Assembly: GCF_900106045.1 (NCBI RefSeq)
Contig: NZ_LT629802.1
Span: 992,001 to 1,056,000, forward strand
Direction: 5' to 3'
DNA length: 64,000 nucleotides
Source: Pseudomonas mucidolens
GTDB lineage: Bacteria > Pseudomonadota > Gammaproteobacteria > Pseudomonadales > Pseudomonadaceae
Both the position numbers and the translations under genes were made by a program. Position 1 is the first letter of the stretch. Every line of letters starts with the position of its first letter. Shown piece after piece: positions 23,889 through 32,389 of the stretch. Under the pieces are notes generated by a model, which saw only the letters and a program-made list of their open reading frames with translations, did no database searches and was not told where the DNA came from.

Positions 23889-24255
23889 TTTACGCGCCTG
23901 GCACAATAGAGCTTCCAGACACAATATCCAAAACTAGACAATCTGTAAAGTCGAGGCGCACCCGTCTGTCATGAAAGGTTGCCCACTCAGCTAAAATTAG
24001 GACAGCCTGGAAAGATGTCTTGTGGCACAGGTAGCGCTTTGCGCGCTACGGATCGATCACGGTGTTCGTCTAGTAGATTGGCCAAGCCCGCCGGATTGAT
24101 GTGTGGTTCGAATGTCCGCTTGTGGCCCAGGCTGTGTAAAAACGTTTTTCAGTGCGACAGGTACTCAAAACCAGACTAGAAATCGCGTTTCTACGCAAAT
24201 CCACATCTGCTGATGTGCCGATTTAAGTCAGGGAACAGTGTGTTGCGGCTCAAGC
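23889..24255. other. Promoter region of the OCD-family operon plus IS debris
   Basis: The first part is the upstream region of the leftward reductase/dehydratase block. No gene is supported. Around 24131 GGCTGTGTAAAAACGTTTTT resembles the terminal inverted repeat of IS elements in Pseudomonas, in line with the transposase remnant that follows. No clear promoter could be assigned. Confidence 0.35.
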
Positions 24256-24581
24256 TCAATCAGTAGCCTCCCGGGTTGCGCTTACCGCCGTGGAGTCAAT
24301 CATCCAGGTCTCCAAATCGATTAACCCTTGCTCGTTCAACCTGATGTGAAGTCGCTTAAGCATCTGCGCGAATGTCCCGCGTGCGCCAGTCACGAAAGCG
24401 CTGACACCGTCGACCATGGGCCGAAGCGCGCAGGCATGTCGCGCCAAGCAGCTCCCGAGCAGAGCACGCCGTTGAGCATCAGTCGATCATCTGCTCGTGG
24501 GCGTCCGTTACGGAGGGGTTCACTGAATATGTCTGCACCCAAATCCCAGGCTGCGTCCGGGAGTTCGTACCGTTTGGCCAT
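24256..24581 (-). pseudogene. IS5-family transposase N-terminal remnant
   Basis: Two minus-strand frames together rebuild the N-terminus of an IS5/IS427-type transposase. The first reads MAKRYELPDAAWDLGADIFSEPLRNGRPRADDRLMLNGVLCSGAAWRDMPARFGPWSTV, with a gap relative to the usual NGVLWVLCSGAAW. After a frameshift near 24420 the second reads GTFAQMLKRLHIRLNEQGLIDLETWMIDSTAV. The DDE catalytic core beyond this point is missing, so the element is dead. It marks past insertion between the two metabolic clusters. Confidence 0.85.
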
Positions 24582-24727
24582 CGTGGGCTCCTGCCTTTGA
24601 TGGATGCGGACTTTACTGAGTCCCGACGCTTGCTGGGTTCAAAGGAGGTTCAGATGACTTCGTACAGAGCCTAAGGCTACTATTAGACAGAAAGTTATCG
24701 ACCGACTGATAATTTTGTAGTAAAAAA

Positions 24728-25246
24728 TCAATTGGCATCCGGAAGCGGGAGTTCAACTTCGATGCGCTGGTCATTTTTATCATAAGCCCATCGCTCTAAG
24801 TCTAATAGCCACAGTCTTTGTACCGTAAGTACATAAAAGCTTCGTTTACCGATTTTTTTGAAATCGGATAAAGGTAACGCCCATTGCGCCCTGGCAAGTT
24901 CGTCGGGAAAATTGGTTCGATAGTATTCTTCATAAATGACCTCTATTTCATCATCCGGTACCGATCGTGCAAGACCGGAAAGCTGTATGCCGTCAAGTCC
25001 GACTGGTGGAGCCGAGGCGCCAAAATCCGTCCTAAATATAGAGCCAGATATATTTGGATCGCGGTCGATATTTTTTGAGTGCAGCGAATCAGACATTGAG
25101 TACCATAAAAGGCTTTCGGTTTTATGTCGATATACGTAGTTCACGGTAGACGCCCAAGGAGAACCTTGTGCGGATGCTGTTGCCAATGTTATAAATCGGG
25201 TGGTGCTTAACAGCCTTCTGCACCTTTCTGTTATGGAAGGCATCAT
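24728..25246 (-). CDS. Pyridoxamine 5'-phosphate oxidase-fold flavoprotein
   Basis: 172-residue PNPOx-like split-barrel protein: ITERCRRLLSTTRFITLATASAQGSPWASTVNYVYRHKTESLLWYSMSDSLHSKNIDRDPNISGSIF, then DGIQLSGLARSVPDDEIEVIYEEYYRTNFPDE. Such proteins bind FMN, F420 or haem and catalyse small-molecule oxidations or reductions. It is the last gene of a tight four-gene operon; its ATG-ATG start overlaps the upstream stop. The gene is AT-rich relative to the backbone. Substrate unknown; a tailoring role in a small-molecule pathway is inferred. Confidence 0.8.
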   Translation of the reverse strand: MMPSITERCRRLLSTTRFITLATASAQGSPWASTVNYVYRHKTESLLWYSMSDSLHSKNIDRDPNISGSIFRTDFGASAPPVGLDGIQLSGLARSVPDDEIEVIYEEYYRTNFPDELARAQWALPLSDFKKIGKRSFYVLTVQRLWLLDLERWAYDKNDQRIEVELPLPDAN

Positions 25247-25587
25247 GATTTCTGCCCTCTTGAAACTGGGGCGTCGTTTAATAAGCGGGCTTCCATAATA
25301 TCCCACCATTGATCTTGCTCTATACGCTTTTTCTCCCAGCTTGCAATATGGGATCGCTCTGAAACTGCCTTTCGGTATGCGCCCCATGCAGCCTCATCTT
25401 CAAAAGAGATCCAGTGTTCAATTGAATGCACATCTGGAGCGATTGTCTGTACATACCACCGGGGTTCTAAAGCCATTTCCAGCCCATCATAAAACCATGC
25501 CTCTCTTTCGCGAACCCAGGTCCAGAATTCCGCATGATTGGATCTGGCTTTTGCGCTGGGACGAAGCAGATATATAAGATGTAGCAT
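25243..25587 (-). CDS. Small alpha-beta-barrel-like protein of unknown function
   Basis: 114 residues with alternating strands and helices: MLHLIYLLRPSAKARSNHAEFWTWVREREAWFYDG, then RWYVQTIAPDVHSIEHWISFEDEAAWGAYRKAVSE. This pattern (a start strand, helix with HAEFW, then an HxIEHW-type strand followed by an aromatic-rich helix) resembles the dimeric alpha-beta-barrel fold of antibiotic-biosynthesis monooxygenase or NIPSNAP proteins. It is wedged between the GNAT gene and the PNPOx gene with which it overlaps. The fold guess is moderate; the reaction is unknown. Confidence 0.6.
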   Translation of the reverse strand: MLHLIYLLRPSAKARSNHAEFWTWVREREAWFYDGLEMALEPRWYVQTIAPDVHSIEHWISFEDEAAWGAYRKAVSERSHIASWEKKRIEQDQWWDIMEARLLNDAPVSRGQKS

Positions 25588-25603
25588 ATTAAAGCTCCTT
25601 TAT

Positions 25604-26770
25604 TTAATTTGTTATAGTTTTCCAGTCTGCGCTTAAGTTAGACCTGAAGCGACGTTCATAGTCTTCGTAAAAAAAACGATTGTGGTTTTCTACTGCCTCT
25701 CTCCCAAGGGGACTTTTGCAAGGAATAACCACGACTGCTAAAGGCTCAATTACGCTTCCGCGCTTAGCTTTTGCTTCTAATGCGGAGGTAGAGAGACAGC
25801 ATTTTCTGAACCCGTGAAATGCCGCGTACTCCAGTGAAAGATAATAGGTTAGTACAAAATAACGAAAATCATTATCTGCCAAGGTGTAGTCGGATCCGAA
25901 GTATCGAGCATGTAGCGAATGGCCAAATTTATAAAATACAGTTACAGCTGATACTTTGTTCTCTCGCTCGGCAAGCACAGCGATGGCGCTATGAATAACT
26001 CCAGACTTTCTTTGTCCTTGAAGATTTCTTATCATCCACTGCCTATCTTGAGTTGATCCATATTTGCTTCGATTGTTAGTTATTAATGTGGCGATACTTT
26101 CATCAAGGTCACTCGTCAGAGGGAGCCACCGAGTCCTATTCCCATATTTTTCAAATGCTGCTATTTCCGCCTTGCTACGTACGCGCTCATGAGAACCCCA
26201 CGAGCCGAGCATCTCTGCTAGCCCCCCTCTAGGTACAGGCATCGTTGCCTCTGCGGAATGCAGTAGTGCGTGAGTCTCAGGTACGTATCTCACGATTTCC
26301 AGAGCCCGTTTCAAGGGCATGTATGGGATAAGGAAACCGGAAAGATTTCGTTCTCCTGCATACGTTTGAGCAGAATAAAAGAAGCGACGAAGTGCATTTC
26401 GACGGCTAACGCCTTGAGTGCAAACGACCTCATTATGAGTGCTGCGACGTGCGCCGCCCCACAAAAATTTATTACCCCACTGTTCAGACATGCTTGGAAA
26501 CAGTGCCTGCGTGCTGAACATTGGCCCTTCTGGTTCTCCAGCCCATAGGGCACAACCGGCTAAGAGTCCAGAGGAACCATAGACTGTCAAAAAGTCCGTG
26601 GGACCCTGAGCATCTTCCAAACTTGCAAGCCACCCATACGAATTATAAAAATTATCATCCGCTGTTAGCCCGTCCCACTCATGTCGGTCAATATATGGAA
26701 TAGAGTGAGAAATATCCGATTTCAACTCACAGTTATGAGTCTTTAGGTCGGCATGAGTAAAGTCGCCCAT
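25604..26770 (-). CDS. GNAT-superfamily acyltransferase (BioF2/peptidogalycan-like)
   Basis: 388-residue protein of the large GNAT type. The C-terminal half carries the family pattern SAVTVFYKFGHSLHARYFGSDYTLADNDFRYFVLTYYLSLEYAAFHGFRKCCLSTSALEAKAKRGSVIEPL, comparable to BioF2-like or FemAB-related acyltransferases with 'YY..I.YA...G......G....K..RG...EPL'. Such enzymes transfer acyl or aminoacyl groups in envelope or natural-product synthesis. It starts one base upstream of the preceding methyltransferase's stop region (essentially no gap), so it is co-transcribed. Substrate unknown. Confidence 0.75.
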   Translation of the reverse strand: MGDFTHADLKTHNCELKSDISHSIPYIDRHEWDGLTADDNFYNSYGWLASLEDAQGPTDFLTVYGSSGLLAGCALWAGEPEGPMFSTQALFPSMSEQWGNKFLWGGARRSTHNEVVCTQGVSRRNALRRFFYSAQTYAGERNLSGFLIPYMPLKRALEIVRYVPETHALLHSAEATMPVPRGGLAEMLGSWGSHERVRSKAEIAAFEKYGNRTRWLPLTSDLDESIATLITNNRSKYGSTQDRQWMIRNLQGQRKSGVIHSAIAVLAERENKVSAVTVFYKFGHSLHARYFGSDYTLADNDFRYFVLTYYLSLEYAAFHGFRKCCLSTSALEAKAKRGSVIEPLAVVVIPCKSPLGREAVENHNRFFYEDYERRFRSNLSADWKTITN

Positions 26771-26771
26771 G

Positions 26772-27512
26772 CTAGCCCCCCAGTGTGCAATCTAAGATCG
26801 CTGCGTGAGGGGAGTTGATGTAGTTTTTCCAGTATTTCTGTCCTAAAAACTCAAATCCTGCTCTGTCGACCCAATGCTTTCTCCAGTGTATGCTACTAAA
26901 TCCAGATCGTTTTAAAGAAGCTTCTAGGGTCGCAGCAGTCCAATAATAGGCTTCTACCTGAGTGTCGTATGGCGGCATGCATAAATCTAAAGTTACAGTA
27001 GATGCGTCGCTCTTTTGACTCTCATGGCCAGGTATAAGTCGAAAACCATAGTCTTCATAGTAATTTGCGCGCATGCAGAAATCAGGATGGATGGGTAACG
27101 TTATTAACCTTCCTCCTGGCTTAAGCACGGACGCCATACCTTGGCACATAGAATCGAGCGATTGAACGTTTGCTGCATAAGGAAGCACATATATAGATAT
27201 AGCTAAATCAAATTTACTTAGAAGGCTTGAGGTTATTTCGGAGTTGAATTCAATCCCTAGCTGCTCTTTTTCCTCTCTCCGACTTGCATAATCAAGCATG
27301 CCGGCTGACTGGTCGTAACCGACTACTTTTTTAGCGCCTTGTTTTTTTAGTATTCGGGAGTAGAGACCGTTACCGCAACCAAAGTCAAAGATACTTAGAT
27401 CTGACACATCACCCACAACATCTAAAACAGAAGGGATTTCACAGTGCTTTCTAAAAGGCCAGTTGGCCATATTTTCGTACAGAGCTGCGAGTTCATCAAA
27501 TTGACTAGGCAT
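26772..27512 (-). CDS. Class I SAM-dependent methyltransferase
   Basis: 246-residue methyltransferase. Motif I is LSIFDFGCGNGLYSRILKKQGAKKVVGYDQSAGML (about residues 38-72), with motif-IV-like FDLAISIYVLPYA and motif-VI-like VLKPGGRLITLP. The C-terminal EAYYWTAATLEASLKRSGFSSIHWRK resembles small-molecule methyltransferases. It is the first gene of the leftward AT-rich operon and probably defines its promoter, divergent from the NanE-like gene. Substrate unknown; not recognisable as UbiE, BioC or an RNA methylase. Confidence 0.85.
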   Translation of the reverse strand: MPSQFDELAALYENMANWPFRKHCEIPSVLDVVGDVSDLSIFDFGCGNGLYSRILKKQGAKKVVGYDQSAGMLDYASRREEKEQLGIEFNSEITSSLLSKFDLAISIYVLPYAANVQSLDSMCQGMASVLKPGGRLITLPIHPDFCMRANYYEDYGFRLIPGHESQKSDASTVTLDLCMPPYDTQVEAYYWTAATLEASLKRSGFSSIHWRKHWVDRAGFEFLGQKYWKNYINSPHAAILDCTLGG

Positions 27513-27839
27513 ATATAACTCCTTTTAAAAGCATAGTCCTTAATAAGTGCTCAACGAGGCCGCGTACTCCTTGCTCACTACTGTCGCTGGATATTCTAGG
27601 TAGGTTTCGTCTTTTTGCAAAAAAATAAAAATATTTTTACATGGCTCTCAGTCGTCGCCCTGAACCGTAATATAGGCTTTAGACGTGCTCATAATGCAGC
27701 TGCTTATATTCCAAATTAATCTATGCCGTGTAATAGAGTAAGCTAGAGTGCGTTGATCAAGCACCCATATGCTTGAGTCGATAAATCGTTCAGCAAGGTG
27801 GCGATTGCAGGAGAAGCCTTTTCAGGGAGAAACCTAGGT
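27513..27839. promoter_or_regulatory. Divergent promoter region of the methyltransferase operon and NanE-like gene
   Basis: AT-rich 327-base spacer between divergent starts. It contains A/T runs near 27618-27638 but no recognisable operator or sigma factor site that I would defend. The arrangement suggests joint control of the leftward four-gene operon and the rightward epimerase. An AGGGAGAA ribosome site stands just before the rightward ATG. Confidence 0.45.
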
Positions 27840-28547
27840 ATGTTTACTGGTTCGTTATTCGACACGCTAATGGGCGGCCTCATCGTTTCATGTCAAGCAT
27901 TGGAACATGAGCCTTTACACGGCTCTACTCATATGAGCGCTATGGCGTTAGCGGCAGCTCAGGCAGGTGCGGTGGGTATTATAGCGAATGGCATACACGA
28001 TATTTCTGCAATAAAAAAGCTTGTTACGTTGCCTATAATCGGCGTCATGACCGCTGGTTACTCAGAATCATCTATCCAGTTGACACCTACTATTGTAGAA
28101 ATAACGGCCTTGGCGAGAGAGGCCCCAGATATGATCGGGCTTGACGCCACTGATCGCAGACGTCCCAACGGAGAATCCCTTGAGGCCTTTGTTGAGATGA
28201 TACGCTCTCGATATCCTAATCTATTGCTGATGGCCGAAGTTGCAACGGTGGAGGAAGCTATTTATGTGCAATCGTTAAAGTTTGATTGCTTATCTACGGC
28301 AGCCTATGGTGCTACCAAAAACACAGCAGGAAAGAGCCTGCGTCAGAATGATTTTTCTCATTTTACAGCCATACGACGGGTCATTTCCCAGTGCCCTTTG
28401 GTTGCTGAAGGTGGAATAGGCACCCCTGAACACGCTCGTCGCGTCCTCCAATTAGGAGCGGATATAGTCGTGGTGGGAAGCGCGATAACCCGCCCGCAGG
28501 TTATTACTGAGTCTTTTGTTAACGCAATGGTTGGATACCGTAGCTAG
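27840..28547 (+). CDS. nanE: NanE-like N-acetylmannosamine-6-phosphate 2-epimerase family protein
   Basis: 235-residue TIM-barrel protein of the NanE family: LMGGLIVSCQALEHEPLHGSTHMSAMALAAAQAGAVGIIANG, LPIIGVMTAGYSESSIQLTPT, DMIGLDATDRRRPNG, LLMAEVATVEEA, CPLVAEGGIGTPEHARRVLQLGADIVVVGSAITRP. Catalytic Lys in NanE lies in an IG(x)KR(x)Y-type motif; here the corresponding VMTAGYS segment lacks Lys-Arg, so activity may differ. No sialic acid genes are nearby; instead it is divergent from a methyltransferase operon, hinting at a recruited isomerase. The start is set by the AGGGAGAA site. Confidence 0.75.
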   Translation: MFTGSLFDTLMGGLIVSCQALEHEPLHGSTHMSAMALAAAQAGAVGIIANGIHDISAIKKLVTLPIIGVMTAGYSESSIQLTPTIVEITALAREAPDMIGLDATDRRRPNGESLEAFVEMIRSRYPNLLLMAEVATVEEAIYVQSLKFDCLSTAAYGATKNTAGKSLRQNDFSHFTAIRRVISQCPLVAEGGIGTPEHARRVLQLGADIVVVGSAITRPQVITESFVNAMVGYRS

Positions 28548-28697
28548 GGAAACTCCGACCAACTTGCTTCAGGCGTTCGGCAAAAAACAAAAACTTACGC
28601 ATTATTCGGCTCTGAACTACCCGTACACACTGTCTTGTGGCGCTTTTCTATCCGCACCTCCGCGCTAAATGCGTACCTCGTCCGCACCGGTAGGCTG

Positions 28698-29026
28698 CAT
28701 CCAACCGATGACGTGCGCCTGCCGACATAGGCGGCAGTCGATGCGGTCGACCACATCTACCGGCCAGGCTTCAAATAGAGCAAGGCGGAGGTGATGCTGC
28801 TCAACCTTTGCCAGCCCGGTGAATACACCGATGATCTACCGCGGTGTCGCAGTCAGCGGAGGCCAACAGGGTGATGACGGTGCTGAACCAGATCAATGGT
28901 CGGTGGGGAAGGGGAACGCTGCGCTCGGCCAGTGTGCCGACGAACCCTGACTGGGGGGCCTGGGACATGATGAGTCAGAGCTACACAACGCGGCTTGACC
29001 AGCTCTGGCATATCTCCTGCCACTAG
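28698..29026 (+). pseudogene. rulB: rulB/umuC-type DNA polymerase V C-terminal remnant
   Basis: Reading across several frameshifts gives HPTDDVRLPT, AAVDAVDHIYRPGFK, SKAEVMLLNLCQPGEYTDDL and SQSAEANRVMTVLNQINGRWGRGTLRSAS, then MMSQSYTTRLDQLWHI at the stop: the C-terminal part of RulB/UmuC. At least three frame changes and the missing N-terminus make it non-functional. rulB is a known target for insertion of mobile DNA in Pseudomonas, so this may be the edge of an island that entered the gene. Confidence 0.85.
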
Positions 29027-29171
29027 TCGTGAATCAACACACACGCCACCCTAATGGGTGGTTTTTTTTGGCTGACCGGAAGGAGGCTGACCGACCGGGA
29101 TTGTGCGGACGTTTGAACATGGGGGCGTTGATGTGCCACAAGGGGGAGGTGTAGTGCAAGTCTGAGCTGTC

Positions 29172-29307
29172 GCGCGCCGTCGTCTCCCCACCTCGCCTGC
29201 GGGCTAAATAGGTTTTTTTTTCCGCACTTCTGCACCCCGATAAAAGCGAGGCTGGCTGGGTGCTTGTTTGGCATTTTGGGGGTGTTTAAACCTTGCGGAA
29301 TCCTGCA
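29172..29307 (+). repeat. Copy B of 136-bp dispersed direct repeat
   Basis: Same length and orientation as the segment at 12584-12719. It begins GCGCGCCGTCGTCTCCCCAC, contains CTCGCCTGCGGGCTAAATAG and ends CCTTGCGGAATCCTGCA. It lies just downstream of the rulB remnant. Together the two copies bracket 16.5 kb of accessory genes and could recombine to delete it. Confidence 0.7.
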
Positions 29308-29325
29308 TGAATTTTCGTCACCAAA

Positions 29326-29349
29326 AGCGACCTCAAAGGCGAGGTCGCT
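29326..29349 (-). terminator. Rho-independent terminator of the manganese catalase gene
   Basis: AGCGACCTC pairs perfectly with GAGGTCGCT around a six-base loop. Read leftward from the catalase stop the hairpin is followed by TTTTGG, a short T run. It lies about 20 bases past the catalase stop codon. Confidence 0.75.
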
Positions 29350-29367
29350 GATGATGAGTTAGATGAA

Positions 29368-30159
29368 TCAAGCGTTTTTGCCCTGCACGAGGCCTGATCC
29401 CAAATCTGCTCCTGTCACAGGTTCACTGAGTGGGTCAGATGCGGTTCGCAGCTTCATCGCTTCCACGGCGGCTTCATCGGCTGGAGAAAGGTTCACGGAG
29501 GCCAGGCCGTCGCCGCCGTCGACGGCGGGCTCGGGACTTTCAACATATTCCCAGTCGCCACCTTCATTCCATGGGCCCCGTACATTGGGTTCGCCCGACA
29601 TATTGAAATACTTGCGGGTGAACTCCGGCATTCCCGGGAGTTTCCCTTGCGGAAAGTTGGGTTGGATGGAGTGCAGTGCTTTCTCGAATGACTTTTGATG
29701 GGCGATTTCTCGCGTCATCAGAAACCCCAGTGCCTCTTTCACCCTGGGATCATCGGTGACGTTCATCAGACGTTCATAGAGAATTTTCGCGCGCGCTTCA
29801 GCCGCGATGTTTGAGCGGAAGTCGGCGGTGGGTTCAGTAATTGAATCGACGTAGGCGGCTGTCCACGGAACGCCGGCGGAGTTCACCAGGGGAGCACCCG
29901 CGCCATAGAGAAGGCTGGTGATGTGAGAGTCATTACCGGCGCCATTAATGGCTCGGTAGAGCTCACCTTCTTCCTGTACGCCTTCTGTCAGCTGCCCTTT
30001 GGCTCCTCGATTGAGCATCACGATGATGGAACCGACAATTTCCAGATGGCTCAGTTCTTCGGTGGCAATATCCATCAACAGGTCTTTACGGCCTGGGTCT
30101 TCTTCGGCCAATGCTTGGGTGAAATAGCGCGCTGCCGCCGCTAATTCACCATTTGCGCC
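29368..30159 (-). pseudogene. katN: Manganese catalase, 5'-truncated
   Basis: Di-manganese catalase detoxifying hydrogen peroxide. Conserved from GANGELAAAARYFTQALAEEDPGRKDLLMDIATEELSHLEIVGSIIVMLN, with metal-ligand Glu and His in TEELSHLE and the later EIAHQKSFEKAL, to a normal C-terminus. The usual first 30 or so residues (including the typical MF.HN...Q.T start) are missing: upstream of the match the frame reads into an unrelated signal-peptide-like segment (TKFLLALSFTIYACPIAHGAEYAF) that begins after a TAA at 30247 and lacks an ATG. Only a TTG at 30111 could start it, inside the conserved region. Probably a rearranged pseudogene. Confidence 0.75.
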
Positions 30160-30448
30160 ATCGAAGGATATGCTAAAGGCGTACTCAGCACCGTGGGCGA
30201 TGGGGCACGCATAAATTGTGAAAGACAGCGCGAGGAGAAATTTCGTTTATTGGGGGGAGACGATGACCGACGGTATCCGTCGAATAGTTCAAAGAGGTTT
30301 GAACTTGAAGTGTGGCCTGCCGAACCGTGCAGTGCGCCGCTGGTCAGTCGCGACGCGGAATTTTTGAACATCCGGTTCCTGCTTGCACACCTATAAAGAA
30401 GGTGCTGAAGCAAACTCAGATAGAAAACCCGCAAACAGGTGAGAGATC

Positions 30449-30598
30449 ATGAAAAAGTTATATATGTGCCTGGGTCTATGCAGCGTATTCCTGCTTCACG
30501 GCTGTTTTGACAATTCCGATAACATCACCAAAGACAATACCGATGGCAGTAAATCTTCGGTGCAGATGCAAGAAGGCGCGGCAGACGAGCATAAGTAA
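30449..30598 (+). CDS. Small lipoprotein, 49 residues
   Basis: Short gene encoding MKKLYMCLGLCSVFLLHGCF followed by a polar tail (DNSDNITKDNTDGSKSSVQM...). The N-terminus is a lipoprotein signal with lipobox LLHGC, so the mature part would be an acylated peptide of about 31 residues starting at Cys19. A GGTGAGAGA purine stretch precedes the ATG. No family is recognised. Too short for routine gene calling, but the lipobox and ribosome site support it. Confidence 0.65.
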   Translation: MKKLYMCLGLCSVFLLHGCFDNSDNITKDNTDGSKSSVQMQEGAADEHK

Positions 30599-30710
30599 AA
30601 ACGATGGCCCGGACTGTCGCCAGCAGTTGGGGCCGAATCGCTTGAAACTACCGGTGGTGAGTGCGGCGAATTGCTTGACAGGCCACGGCTGCTGCAAGGC
30701 GCAGGGTGTT

Positions 30711-31898
30711 TCAATGCCCGCCTTGCATCCGCCGCGCCACCAGATAAACCCCCAATCCCACCAGCGCGGTCATTGCGCCGATATATCCGGTACTGGTCCA
30801 GCCCAATCCTGCGGTAATCGCCATCCCGCCAAACCACGGCCCCAGCGCATTTGCCAGGTTAAATGCCGCATGGTTGGACGCTGCCGCCAAGCTCGGCGCT
30901 TCGTGGGCGATGTCCATGAGGCGGATTTGCAACGGCGCTGCCAGGGACACCATGGTGCCCACCAGACCAATGCCCAACAGTACGCCCCACAACGAGCCGG
31001 CGGCCAAGGGGAAGAACATCAGTATCGCCATCGACCACACCAGAATCAGGCCCACGGCGCGAAATTGCAGGCGGTCGAACAGCTTGCCGCCGGCGATGTT
31101 GCCGATGATGCCGCCGAGACCGAATGCCGCGAGGCCAAATGGAATCCACTGTGGCGACACCTTGGTCACTTCGAGCATGGTCGGGGCCAAATAGCTGAAC
31201 ACGCAGAACATCCCGGCGAAGCCGATGGCGCCAATGGAAAGCGCCATCCACACCTGTGGTTTTTTGAACGCGCGCAGCTCTTTTCGCGGGTCGCTGCGCG
31301 GCTCGTCGTGGCGGTCGGGGACGAAATGCCAGACCAGGGCGATGGTGCACAGAGCGAGTGCGCTCACCAGCGCGAAAGCCGAGCGCCATCCCAGGTATTG
31401 CCCAAGGACGGTGGCAATCGGGTTGCCCAACAGCATCGCGAGGGTCAAGCCCATCATCACCCGTGCAACGGCGCCGGCGCGTTTATCCGTGGCAACCATA
31501 CTCGACGCTACCACGGCGGCGATGCCGAAGTAGGCGCCGTGGGGCAAGCCGCTGATGAAGCGAAAAGCCACCAGGCTGCCAAAGGTCGGGGTGAATGCCG
31601 TCGCTAGGTTGCCCAGGGCGTACAGTGCCATCAGCAGCAACAGCATGTGTTTGCGCAGCAGCTTGGCGCCGAGGATCGCCAGCAATGGTGCGCCGACCAT
31701 CACTCCCAGCGCGTAGGCGCTGATGGCGTGGCCTACCTGCGGTTCGTCCAGGTTCAGGTTGCTGGCGATGTCGGGCATCAGCCCCATGATGGCGAATTCG
31801 CCGGTACCAATAGCGAAGGCGCCCACGGCCATCGCAGCTTCCATCTTGGCGGCGCTGCGCGCGGGCAGTATGTGCCCGGGTGTTTGGTGGATAGACAT
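30711..31898 (-). CDS. MFS transporter, AraJ/NepI-like (DHA1) efflux protein
   Basis: 395-residue, 12-segment MFS exporter. Features include GTGEFAIMGLMPDIASNLNLDEPQVGHAISAYALGVMVGAPLLAILGAKL (TM1-2 and motif A region), GLPHGAYFGIAAVVASSMV, and motif C-like MMGLTLAMLLGNPIATVLGQYLGWRSAF. AraJ, NepI and PbuE-type exporters of sugars and nucleosides carry this GEF..MGL..DI pattern. The first 20 residues are polar and cytoplasmic. It is a single gene divergent from the mqo upstream region. The exported substrate is unknown. Confidence 0.88.
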   Translation of the reverse strand: MSIHQTPGHILPARSAAKMEAAMAVGAFAIGTGEFAIMGLMPDIASNLNLDEPQVGHAISAYALGVMVGAPLLAILGAKLLRKHMLLLLMALYALGNLATAFTPTFGSLVAFRFISGLPHGAYFGIAAVVASSMVATDKRAGAVARVMMGLTLAMLLGNPIATVLGQYLGWRSAFALVSALALCTIALVWHFVPDRHDEPRSDPRKELRAFKKPQVWMALSIGAIGFAGMFCVFSYLAPTMLEVTKVSPQWIPFGLAAFGLGGIIGNIAGGKLFDRLQFRAVGLILVWSMAILMFFPLAAGSLWGVLLGIGLVGTMVSLAAPLQIRLMDIAHEAPSLAAASNHAAFNLANALGPWFGGMAITAGLGWTSTGYIGAMTALVGLGVYLVARRMQGGH

Positions 31899-32389
31899 GG
31901 ATCGCTCTTTGTTGAAAGGTGGTTCAAGGGAATGCCGTCGATGCTACGCAAGCGGCGGCGAAGGTGTCTAGAACAGGCTCCAGCGCGAGAGTTCCGTGCC
32001 TGTGACCTCACGTCGCGTCGGCCAGGCTTGACACTGAGCCCATTCAGGCTGGCTGAAACCTGCGTTTTAGCGGTGTCAATTGGCCAAACAGCGCATAGCG
32101 GCTGTTTGCCGTGATATTCTGCGTGCCGTCTTGGTCTACTCTTTCCACGGTACGTGCATCCGAACAGGTACCGGTGAGTTGCTGTCGCCGAGATGGCTGA
32201 AGCCAATAATGATAAGAAGTCAGCGCAGAAGGGACATAAAAGTGAGGTCGATACGTCGGTCTTGTGTGCCCACTCTTCGGTCTCTGGTCGATGCGGGAAC
32301 CCGCGATGCGTCGCTTGATGCAGCGTGAATCAAGGTTGCCGGATAAGACAGGGCTGTGGGGCGGATGGCGTTTTATCATAGGTGCTACG
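31899..32389. other. Spacer between the MFS gene and mqo
   Basis: About 490 bases with no supported gene. It holds the promoters of the leftward MFS gene and of rightward mqo. The mqo frame is open for some distance upstream of the chosen ATG, but the family start and leader begin at [12 protein letters not shown] see no clear operator. Confidence 0.4.

Noticed and set aside
30507..31607. A 366-codon plus-strand frame over the MFS gene
   Set aside because: His/Gln/Arg-rich translation typical of an antisense shadow; the MFS protein is well supported.
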